Assembly (NCBI RefSeq): GCF_026107515.2
Contig: NZ_JAPCHW010000004.1
Location: forward strand, 1 to 64,000
Direction: 5' to 3'
Source of the DNA: Glutamicibacter sp. MNS18
GTDB lineage: Bacteria; Actinomycetota; Actinomycetes; Actinomycetales; Micrococcaceae
Length of the DNA: 64,000 bases
Positions 57,202 through 64,000 of the stretch are shown in pieces. The position numbers were made by a program, and so were the translations under genes. The first letter of the stretch is position 1; each line of letters starts with the position of its first letter. A model generated the notes under the pieces. It had not been told where the DNA came from. It ran no database searches and saw only the letters and a list, made by a program, of their open reading frames with translations.

Positions 57202-58404
57202 ATGCGGACAGTGAAGTATCGGAAGGCCACCCTCCCCTCGGTTCAGCCCTGGGTTGAGCAGTTGGAACCCCAGCTGGTCGAGTTCCGGCGCGATCTGCAC
57301 CGCAACCCCGAACTGTCCTTCGCCGAATACCGCACCACCGAGGTGATCATGGCCCGGCTGCGCGAAGCGGGTCTGGACCCGGTGCCCATGGTCGGGACCG
57401 GTGCCTGGGTCGAGGTGGGCAGCGGGCCGCTGGCCATCGGGTTGCGTGCGGATATCGATGCGCTGCCGGTGCTGGAGGAAACCGGGCTGGACTACGCCTC
57501 GACCATCGACGGCGTGGCCCACGCCTGCGGCCATGATATCCATACCACGGTGATGCTCGGGGTGGCGCTGACCCTGAAGAAACTGGACGACGAGGGCCTG
57601 CTGCACGGCCGGGTCAGGGTGATCTTCCAGCCCGCCGAGGAGAAGATGCCCGGCGGCGCGCTGTCGGTCATCTCCCAGGGCATCCTGGACGAGGTGCCGC
57701 GCATCCTGGCGTTGCACTGTGATCCGCGGATCGACGTGGGAACCATTGGTACCCGTATCGGGGCGATCACCTCGGCCAGCGACACCATCCGGATCGAGGT
57801 CGACGGCCGCGGCGGGCATACCTCCCGTCCGCACCTGACCGAGGACGTGGTGTTCGCGATGAGCCAGATCGCCACCCAGGTCCCTGCCGTGCTGGGACGG
57901 CGCATCGACGTGCGCTCGGCCGTGTCCGTGGTGTGGGGCCAGATCCACGCGGGCAGCGCCCCGAACGCCATTCCCGCCACCGGATACCTGGCCGGCACCA
58001 TGCGCTGCCTGGATGGCGAGGCCTGGCATGCCGCCGGACAGATGCTCGACGACACCGTGCGCCAGGTCGCCGCACCCTATGGCGTGGACATCAAGCTGCA
58101 GCACACCCGGGGTGTGCCTCCGGTGGTGAACTCCGCCACCGAGACCGGGCTGATCGAAAGCGCCGCACGGTTCGAGATCGGCCCGGAGAACATCGAGCTG
58201 ACCCCGCAGTCGATGGGCGGCGAGGACTTCGCCTGGATGACCGAGAAGGTGCCCGGCGCGATGTTGCGTCTGGGGACCCGTGAACCGGGTGGGGAGACCT
58301 ATGATCTGCACCGTGGGGACTACATTCCCGACGAGGGGTCGATCACGGTGGGTGTGGCCGTCATGGCCGGCGCCTGCCTGCGCGCCATTGCCGAACTTGA
58401 CTAG
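57202..58404 (+). CDS. M20-family amidohydrolase (IAA-amino acid hydrolase type)
   Basis: A 400-residue metallopeptidase-like amidohydrolase. The metal ligands are seen in HACGHDIHT (Cys, His), PAEEKMPGGA (Glu pair), LALHCDP (His) and the C-terminal MGGEDFAWM. A central dimerisation domain (about 180-290) contains the RGGHTSRPHLTEDVV block. It would cleave N-acyl amino acids or similar amides; the substrate is unknown. The start is uncertain: the ATG at 57202 has only GTAGG directly before it, while earlier frames enter the codA terminator. It is separated from the choline operon by that terminator. Confidence 0.88.
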   Translation: MRTVKYRKATLPSVQPWVEQLEPQLVEFRRDLHRNPELSFAEYRTTEVIMARLREAGLDPVPMVGTGAWVEVGSGPLAIGLRADIDALPVLEETGLDYASTIDGVAHACGHDIHTTVMLGVALTLKKLDDEGLLHGRVRVIFQPAEEKMPGGALSVISQGILDEVPRILALHCDPRIDVGTIGTRIGAITSASDTIRIEVDGRGGHTSRPHLTEDVVFAMSQIATQVPAVLGRRIDVRSAVSVVWGQIHAGSAPNAIPATGYLAGTMRCLDGEAWHAAGQMLDDTVRQVAAPYGVDIKLQHTRGVPPVVNSATETGLIESAARFEIGPENIELTPQSMGGEDFAWMTEKVPGAMLRLGTREPGGETYDLHRGDYIPDEGSITVGVAVMAGACLRAIAELD

Positions 58405-58680
58405 TGGGTTCACGTCCTGACCGGGGCAAAATTTTTTCGGATTTCTTGGACTTTTTACTTAACACGAGCTGACATGGCCTTTGACGTTAAGCGCTTGCCG
58501 TAAATCGGTGTGAAGTTACCAGTTTGTAACCTTCGGCCGATGTGCCTGTGCCTGATCTCATATAGGCTATGGACACGATGGGATCGTTAGCACTGGCGCA
58601 GCGTTACGGCAAAGTAGTTTTTCGCTGGGTTGCAGTGGCCTGGCTTCCCGGCTAACTCGTAACGCTCTATGGAGGTTTAC
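58405..58680 (+). promoter_or_regulatory. Promoter region of the nucleoside uptake operon
   Basis: 276 bp, relatively AT-rich, before the BMP lipoprotein gene. It contains GTTAC-N6-GTAAC (58515-58530), embedded in a near-palindrome starting GAAGTTAC, a possible operator. A TATAGG near 58562 may be the -10 element. I found no riboswitch-like conserved sequence. Confidence 0.45.
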
Positions 58681-59769
58681 ATGCGCTTCGCATCGCGCAA
58701 GACCGGTGTGGCTGCGGCCATGATCGGCATTTCAGCTCTCGCACTGTCCGCCTGCGGACAGGCTCCGGAGGAAAGCATCGCCGATGCCGACAACTCCGAT
58801 TACATCGGCTGCATCGTTTCGGACTCCGGCGGCTTCGACGACCAGTCATTCAACGAGTCTTCCCACCGTGGGCTGAAGAACGCCGAGGCGGACCTGGGCA
58901 TCCAGACCCGCGAAGCCGAATCCAAGTCCAACGCCGACTTCGCCACCAACCTGCAGGGCATGATGAATGCAGGGTGCGATATGACCGTGACCATCGGGTT
59001 CCTGCTGGGCGATGCCACCGAAGAGGCCGCAGCGGCCAACCCGGATAACCACTTCGCGATCGTCGACTTCCAGTACGAGGAACCGATCGAGAACGTCAAG
59101 CCGATCATCTACGACACGGCGCAGGCGGCCTACCTGGCCGGATACGTGGCCGCGGCCACCAGCAAGACCGGCACCGTCGCCACCTTCGGTGGCATCAAGA
59201 TCCCGACCGTGACCATCTTCATGGACGGTTTCGCCGACGGCGTGGCCAAGTACAACGAGGACAAGGGCGAGGATGTCCAGCTGCTGGGTTGGAACAAGGA
59301 GCAGCAGGATGGCACCTTCACCGGCGACTTCGAGAAGCAGGACCGCGGCAAGCAGGTGACCGAGACCTTCCTGAGCCAGGGCGCCGACATCGTGATGCCT
59401 GTCGCCGGTCCGGTCGGCCGTGGCGCGGGCGCGGCCCTGAACGAGGCCGCAGCCGCAGGCCAGGACGTCAAGCTGATCTGGGTCGACTCCGACGGCTTCG
59501 AAACCGCACCGGATTACAAGGACATCATGCTCACCTCGGTCATCAAGACGATGGATACCGCGGTGGAGGAAGTGATCACCCAGGACGTCGCAGGCAACTT
59601 CGACGCCACCCCGTACGTGGGCACCCTGAAGAACACCGGCGTGGATATCGCCCCGTTCCACAACTTCGACTCCGAGGTCAGCGATGAGACCAAGGCCGAG
59701 GTCGAGGCGCTGAAGCAGGCGATCATCTCCGGCGACCTGGTTGTCGAATCGGACGCCAGCCCGAACTAA
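58681..59769 (+). CDS. BMP-family nucleoside-binding lipoprotein
   Basis: A 362-residue substrate-binding lipoprotein of the basic membrane protein (BMP/PnrA) family. The signal peptide ends in the lipobox ALSAC with Cys25. The mature part has the family motifs IVSDSGGFDDQSFN near residue 45, and NPDNHFAIVDF, AYLAGYVAA and VMPVAGPVGRGAG. Homologues bind purine or pyrimidine nucleosides outside the membrane. GGAGG lies five bases before the ATG. It begins an operon whose transporter genes and cytidine deaminase indicate nucleoside salvage. A long hairpin separates it from the ATPase gene. Confidence 0.93.
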   Translation: MRFASRKTGVAAAMIGISALALSACGQAPEESIADADNSDYIGCIVSDSGGFDDQSFNESSHRGLKNAEADLGIQTREAESKSNADFATNLQGMMNAGCDMTVTIGFLLGDATEEAAAANPDNHFAIVDFQYEEPIENVKPIIYDTAQAAYLAGYVAAATSKTGTVATFGGIKIPTVTIFMDGFADGVAKYNEDKGEDVQLLGWNKEQQDGTFTGDFEKQDRGKQVTETFLSQGADIVMPVAGPVGRGAGAALNEAAAAGQDVKLIWVDSDGFETAPDYKDIMLTSVIKTMDTAVEEVITQDVAGNFDATPYVGTLKNTGVDIAPFHNFDSEVSDETKAEVEALKQAIISGDLVVESDASPN

Positions 59770-59788
59770 GGGCCACAAACCCCTAACC

Positions 59789-59847
59789 GTCATGGAGCGT
59801 GCCACCGCTCACCGCCCGAGCGGTGTGCGGAGGGTGCGCTCCATGAC
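59789..59847 (+). other. Long intra-operon hairpin between binding protein and ATPase genes
   Basis: GTCATGGAGCG (59789-59799) pairs with CGCTCCATGAC (59837-59847), and inside it CACCGCTC (59803-59810) pairs with GAGCGGTG (59818-59825). No T-run follows. This kind of hairpin after a binding-protein gene often protects the upstream message, raising binding protein over transporter levels. Confidence 0.65.
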
Positions 59848-59889
59848 TGTGTCCAACCCTGAACCCGAACAACCAAAGATGGTGGGATC

Positions 59890-61431
59890 GTGAAACTCGA
59901 ACTGCGGGGAATTTCCAAGGCCTTCGGTTCCTTCTACGCCAACAAGGGCATCGACCTCGTTGTCGAGGACAGGCAGATCCACTGCCTGCTTGGCGAAAAT
60001 GGCGCCGGCAAGTCGACCTTGATGAATGTGCTCTACGGGCTGTACCAGCCCACCGAGGGTGAAATCCTGGTCGACGACAAGCCGGTGGAGTTCTCCGGCC
60101 CGGGCGATGCGATGGCCGCGGGCATCGGCATGGTGCACCAGCACTTCATGCTGATCCCGGTATTCACGGTGGCAGAGAACGTGGCCCTGGGTGCCGAGGC
60201 AACCAAGGGGGCCGGGGTGTTGGACCTGGAGGTCACCCGACGCCGGATCCGGGAAATCTCCGACCGGTACGGGTTCCACGTTGACCCCGACGCGCTGGTG
60301 GAGGACCTGCCCGTGGGGGTACAGCAGCGTGTGGAAATCATCAAGGCGCTGGTGCGCGAGGCCAAGGTGCTGATCCTCGACGAGCCCACCGCGGTACTGA
60401 CCCCGCAGGAAACCGATGAGCTGCTGGAAATCATGCGCCAGCTCAAGGCCAACGGCACCTCCATCGTCTTCATATCGCACAAGCTGCGCGAGGTGAAGGC
60501 GGTCTCCGACGTGATCACCGTGATCCGCCGCGGCGAGGTGGTGGGCAGTGTCGAACCGTCCACCGACACCACCGAACTGGCCAACCTGATGGTCGGCCGT
60601 GCCGTGCAGCTATCCCTGCAGAAGGCGGCAGCGGTCCCCGGCGAGGCGACGTTCCAGGTCCGTGACCTGTCGGTGATCGACGAATCGGGAACCACCACCC
60701 TGGATTCGGTGTCCTTCGACATCCACCAGGGCGAGATCCTGGCCGTGGCCGGGGTGCAGGGCAACGGGCAGACCGAATTGACCGAGGCGATCCTGGGCAC
60801 CCAGATGGTCACCGGCGGCTCGGTGAAGCTGCAGGGCAAGGAACTGACCGGGCGCAGCGTGAAGAGCGTGCTGCGTTCCGGGGTCGGTTTCGTTCCGGAG
60901 GACCGGTCCGTGCACGGGCTGATCCCGGAATTCTCCATCGAGGAGAACATGATCCTGGACCTGTACGACCGGCCACCCTTCGCCAAGGGGCTGTCGATGA
61001 AACTGGGCGAGGTCAAGCGCAATGCCGCCAAGCAGATCCAGGACTTCGACGTGCGTACCGACAACCCGCTGAATCCGGCCTCCAGCCTGTCCGGTGGCAA
61101 CCAGCAGAAGGTGGTGATGGCCCGGGAGCTGTCCCGCCCGTTGAAGCTGTTCATCGCCTCGCAGCCCACCCGCGGCGTGGATGTGGGGTCCATCGAGTTC
61201 CTGCACCGGCGGATCGTGGCCGAACGCGATGCCGGCACCCCGGTGATGATCGTTTCCACCGAACTGGATGAGGTCATGGAACTGGCCGACCGGATCGCGG
61301 TGCTCTACAAGGGCAAGATCAACGGAATCGTCCCGGCCGGCACCCCACGCGAGGTGCTCGGTCTGATGATGGCCGGAGTTTCGGCCGAGGAAGCCATGGA
61401 ACAACACCACACGGAAGGAGAGGACCAGTGA
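59890..61431 (+). CDS. ABC transporter ATPase, nucleoside (BMP-linked) family
   Basis: A 513-residue protein with two ABC domains. The first has Walker A GENGAGKST at 35-43, a signature-like PVGVQQRVEI and Walker B LILDEPTAVL. The second has the degenerate Walker A GVQGNGQTEL, the normal signature LSGGNQQKV and an altered Walker B region (LFIASQPTRGVD). One-sided degeneracy is usual for RbsA/NupO-type tandem ATPases. It powers nucleoside uptake with the two permeases encoded downstream. The GTG start follows GGTGGGA. The stop overlaps the next start (GTGA). Confidence 0.94.
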   Translation: MKLELRGISKAFGSFYANKGIDLVVEDRQIHCLLGENGAGKSTLMNVLYGLYQPTEGEILVDDKPVEFSGPGDAMAAGIGMVHQHFMLIPVFTVAENVALGAEATKGAGVLDLEVTRRRIREISDRYGFHVDPDALVEDLPVGVQQRVEIIKALVREAKVLILDEPTAVLTPQETDELLEIMRQLKANGTSIVFISHKLREVKAVSDVITVIRRGEVVGSVEPSTDTTELANLMVGRAVQLSLQKAAAVPGEATFQVRDLSVIDESGTTTLDSVSFDIHQGEILAVAGVQGNGQTELTEAILGTQMVTGGSVKLQGKELTGRSVKSVLRSGVGFVPEDRSVHGLIPEFSIEENMILDLYDRPPFAKGLSMKLGEVKRNAAKQIQDFDVRTDNPLNPASSLSGGNQQKVVMARELSRPLKLFIASQPTRGVDVGSIEFLHRRIVAERDAGTPVMIVSTELDEVMELADRIAVLYKGKINGIVPAGTPREVLGLMMAGVSAEEAMEQHHTEGEDQ

Positions 61432-62621
61432 GCGAGAACAAACGTGTCGCCGCGCCGAAGGCCCAGAACGACCTGTTCCGCAAGATCACCCAGGGCCCGG
61501 GTCTGGTCTCGGTACTCGGGGTGATCGTTGCGTTGGTGATCGGCGGGCTGCTGATCGCGGTCACCGATCGGCGGGTTATCGAGACCGCCGGATACTTCTT
61601 CGCCCGCCCGGGGGATTTCCTCTCCGCGGTGTGGAAGGCCGGCACCCAGTCCTATGTGGCGTTGTTCAACGGATCCATCTACAACTCGGCCCAGGGCTTT
61701 TCCCCGTTCCTGGAGACGTTGACCGTATCCACCCCGCTGATCTGCGCCGGGCTCGGCGTGGCGCTGGCCTTCCGGGCCGGGTTGTTCAACATCGGCGCCC
61801 AGGGGCAGATCATCATCGGCGCCACCATGGCCGGTTATGTCGGATTCGCCTGGAACCTTCCGATCGTGTTGCACCTGCTGCTGGTGATTGTCTTCGGCTT
61901 GATCGGCGGCGCCCTGTGGGGCGGACTGGTTGGCCTGCTCAAGGCGCGTACCGGAGCCCACGAGGTCATCCTGACGATCATGTTCAACTACGTGGCGTTG
62001 TACCTGCTGGACTTCCTGATGAACACCGAGATGTTCCGCCGCCCCGGCAGCACCAACCCGATTTCCCCGGTCCTTGGTTCCTCCGCGGTTTTCCCCTCGC
62101 TGCCCGGCTCGCGCCTGCACCTGGGATTCGTGATGGCCATCGCGCTGACCATCTTCGTGGCCTGGCTGCTCAAGCGTTCGACCCTCGGCTTCGAACTGCG
62201 TGCGGTGGGGCATAACCCGGCCGCCGCGCAGACCGCCGGGGTGAACGTGGCCCGCGCAACCATCCTGGCGATGGCCATCGCCGGAGCCTTGGCCGGCGCC
62301 GCGGGTGTGGCCCAGGTGGCCGGCACCGAAAAGGTGCTCACCGCCGGCATCGCCGGCTCGCTGGGCTTTGACGCGATTACCGTGGCGTTGCTGGGCCGCT
62401 CCACCCCCTGGGGCACCTTCTTCGCCGGGCTGCTCTTCGGCGCCTTCCGCGCCGGAGCGGTGAACATGCAGATTTCCACCGGTACACCCATCGATATTGT
62501 GCTGGTCGTCCAGTCGCTGATCGTCCTGTTCATCGCGGCCCCGCCGCTGGTGAAGGCGATTTTCGGGTTGAACAAGAAGAAGCGCAAGACGCGCTCCGCA
62601 ACGACGATGGCAGGTGCCTAA
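61428..62621 (+). CDS. ABC transporter permease, nucleoside family (NupP-like)
   Basis: A 397-residue BPD_transp_2-type permease with about ten helices. It has LICAGLGVALAFRAGLFNIGAQGQIIIGATMAGY, the HEVILTIMFNYVA segment, and ELRAVGHNPAAAQTAGVNV, the cytosolic coupling loop. A Lys/Arg-rich tail ends the protein. It forms half of the nucleoside channel with the next gene product. Its GTG start overlaps the ATPase gene by 4 bp, and its stop overlaps the next start by one base. Confidence 0.93.
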   Translation: MSENKRVAAPKAQNDLFRKITQGPGLVSVLGVIVALVIGGLLIAVTDRRVIETAGYFFARPGDFLSAVWKAGTQSYVALFNGSIYNSAQGFSPFLETLTVSTPLICAGLGVALAFRAGLFNIGAQGQIIIGATMAGYVGFAWNLPIVLHLLLVIVFGLIGGALWGGLVGLLKARTGAHEVILTIMFNYVALYLLDFLMNTEMFRRPGSTNPISPVLGSSAVFPSLPGSRLHLGFVMAIALTIFVAWLLKRSTLGFELRAVGHNPAAAQTAGVNVARATILAMAIAGALAGAAGVAQVAGTEKVLTAGIAGSLGFDAITVALLGRSTPWGTFFAGLLFGAFRAGAVNMQISTGTPIDIVLVVQSLIVLFIAAPPLVKAIFGLNKKKRKTRSATTMAGA

Positions 62622-63901
62622 TGACTGCGCAGACTTTGCCGACTTCGGTATTGCCCACCCGTCCGGCCGTACCGCTGAAGACGCCGGTGTTCCTCACTGT
62701 CATCGCGGTGATTGTCCTGGTGTGCTTCGGTTTGCTGGGCAGCAGCGCGGCTGCGAACTTCCGCCTGTCCACCGCCGGGGATGCCTTTGTGCTGCCGACC
62801 CTGGTCTTCCCCGGCAAGGCCAGCAACCTGGTTATCGGGGTGCTGCTGGTGCTCGCCGCGGGCTACAGCTGGTACCGGCGCAAGCAGGGGCTGGTTACCC
62901 AGCGCTGGATCGTGATCGTCTTTGCGGCGCTGTTCGTGCTCTCCTTCCTGATCTGGGTGGTTTCCGGGGCGAATGTCACCACCATTTCGCTGGCGGCGTT
63001 GCTGGCCGGTGCCGTGGTGCTGGCTGTGCCACTGGTCTTCGGTTCCCTCTCAGGGGTGTTGTGCGAACGTTCCGGCGTGGTGAATATCGCCATCGAGGGC
63101 CAGTTGCTGGCCGGCGCGTTTACCGCCGCGATTGTCGCCTCGATGACCGGGAACCCGTTTGTCGGGCTGGTTGCCGCCGGCCTGGCCGGTGCGCTGGTCT
63201 CCCTGGTACTGGCGGTGTTCTCGATCAAGTACCTGGTCAACCAGATCATCGTCGGTGTGGTGCTCAACGTCCTGGTCTCCGGTATCACCGGGTTCCTGTT
63301 CACCACGGTGATGCAGCGCGACCCGGACCTGTTCAATTCCCCGGGGCGCCTGCCGATCATCGAGATCCCGGGCCTGAGCTCCATCCCGGTCATCGGCCCG
63401 ATCCTGTTCAAGCAGTCCGTGGTCGGCTACCTGATGTACCTTGCGGTGTTCCTGGTCTGGTTCGGACTGTACAAGACCCGTTGGGGCCTGCGGGTGCGTG
63501 CCGTGGGTGAACACCCGAAGGCCGCGGACACCCTGGGTATCAAGGTCAATGTGATGCGTTTCTGGAACGTGACCCTGGGCGGCATCGTCGCCGGCATCGG
63601 CGGCTCGTTCTTCACCCTGGTGGCCATCGACTCCTTCACCAAGGAGATCTCCGGCGGGCGCGGCTTCATCGCCCTGGCCGCGGTGATCTTCGGGCGCTGG
63701 AACCCGATTGGCGCGTTCATGGCCGCGCTGCTCTTCGGCTTCGCCGACAACCTGCAGGTGACCCTCACCATCATCGGCACCCCGGTGCCCAGCCAGTTCA
63801 TGGCGATGATGCCCTACCTGGTCACGATCTTCGCGGTGGCCGGTCTGGTGGGACGCTCGCGGGGACCGGCCGCGGTCGGTGAACCGTATACCAAGGAGTG
63901 A
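62621..63901 (+). CDS. ABC transporter permease, nucleoside family (NupQ-like)
   Basis: A 426-residue permease related to the preceding one, with LSGVLCERSGVVNIAIEGQLLAGAFTAAIVAS in the first conserved block and a coupling loop LRVRAVGEHPKAADTLGIKVN. It has about ten helices. An N-terminal extension of roughly 100 residues carries two to three additional helices before the conserved domain, longer than the usual ~300-residue form. It forms the second half of the transporter. Its stop codon lies 2 bp before the cytidine deaminase start. Confidence 0.93.
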   Translation: MTAQTLPTSVLPTRPAVPLKTPVFLTVIAVIVLVCFGLLGSSAAANFRLSTAGDAFVLPTLVFPGKASNLVIGVLLVLAAGYSWYRRKQGLVTQRWIVIVFAALFVLSFLIWVVSGANVTTISLAALLAGAVVLAVPLVFGSLSGVLCERSGVVNIAIEGQLLAGAFTAAIVASMTGNPFVGLVAAGLAGALVSLVLAVFSIKYLVNQIIVGVVLNVLVSGITGFLFTTVMQRDPDLFNSPGRLPIIEIPGLSSIPVIGPILFKQSVVGYLMYLAVFLVWFGLYKTRWGLRVRAVGEHPKAADTLGIKVNVMRFWNVTLGGIVAGIGGSFFTLVAIDSFTKEISGGRGFIALAAVIFGRWNPIGAFMAALLFGFADNLQVTLTIIGTPVPSQFMAMMPYLVTIFAVAGLVGRSRGPAAVGEPYTKE

Positions 63902-63903
63902 GC

Positions 63904-64000
63904 ATGGACGAGTCAGAACTGTGGCCACGGCTCGGCGCCGCGGCGCTGGCCGCCCTGGAGAACGCATATGTGCCCTACTCGAACTTCCGGGTCGGGGCCG
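63904..64000 (+). CDS. cdd: Cytidine deaminase (5' part, cut by window end)
   Basis: Only the first 32 codons are present. They read MDESELWPRLGAAALAALENAYVPYSNFRVGA, in which the AYVPYSNFRVGA block is the N-terminal signature of homotetrameric cytidine deaminase. AAGGAG lies five bases upstream of the ATG. The catalytic HxE and cysteine motifs fall outside the window. Position at the end of the nucleoside transporter operon supports the call. Confidence 0.85.
   Translation, partial: MDESELWPRLGAAALAALENAYVPYSNFRVGA

Overview
The window looks like a chromosomal segment of a high-GC actinobacterium, most likely of the Micrococcaceae (Arthrobacter/Glutamicibacter type). The pointers are a choline oxidase that aligns residue for residue with the Arthrobacter globiformis enzyme at the active site, a monomeric 740-residue NADP-isocitrate dehydrogenase, a DUF222/HNH protein, actinobacterial sdhCDAB order, many GTG starts and G+C-rich codon use throughout. 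I found no tRNA, rRNA, CRISPR array, phage gene or insertion sequence. It reads as ordinary chromosome carrying several compact metabolic islands.

Layout. 1-5.3 kb: a minus-strand operon of pxpA, a fused pxpB-pxpC gene, a biotin carboxylase/biotin-carrier fusion and a GntR regulator, with paired operator-like dyads before pxpA. 5.4-7.6 kb: a drug-type MFS exporter and a divergent TetR repressor sharing two copies of a palindromic operator. 8-11 kb: icd and a YdeI-family protein. 11.2-18.3 kb: a methionine/sulfur island: mesD-mesX (core-MetE-type methionine synthase and its DUF1852 partner), a LysR regulator, a SAM-I riboswitch leader and two Cys/Met-metabolism PLP enzymes, then a 2-hydroxyacid dehydrogenase. 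18.4-24 kb: an HD dNTPase, a TerC-family protein behind a yybP-ykoY (Mn2+) riboswitch candidate, a small membrane protein and the DUF222/HNH protein.

24-27.7 kb: one-carbon/folate genes. A flavoprotein, purU and a gamma-carbonic-anhydrase-like gene lie on the minus strand, and folD sits behind a ZTP riboswitch on the plus strand. 27.8-35.9 kb: a catabolic-looking cluster with a cytochrome P450, its [2Fe-2S] ferredoxin and ferredoxin reductase, two closely paralogous MHS-family transporters and two LysR regulators; each divergent promoter region carries an inverted repeat with an 11-bp spacer. 36-42.3 kb: VOC protein, two-component system, GAP-family membrane protein, a small membrane protein, exonuclease III, trpS and a 2'-5' RNA ligase-like gene. 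42.5-48 kb: catalase with its Fur-type regulator, and sdhCDAB.

48.3-51.5 kb: manC and a lipoprotein-type class B penicillin-binding protein. 51.8-58.4 kb: the choline/glycine-betaine operon (BCCT transporter, betaine-aldehyde dehydrogenase, choline oxidase) followed by an M20 amidohydrolase. 58.7-64 kb: a nucleoside uptake operon (BMP-family lipoprotein, ABC ATPase, two permeases) running into a cytidine deaminase cut by the window edge.

Functionally, several islands touch methyl and one-carbon metabolism: methionine synthesis, folate interconversion, choline oxidation and perhaps an O-demethylating P450. Three metabolite riboswitch classes (SAM-I, ZTP, yybP-ykoY) appear within 13 kb. The least explained systems are the pxp/biotin-carboxylase operon, the MesD/MesX pair and the P450 cluster.
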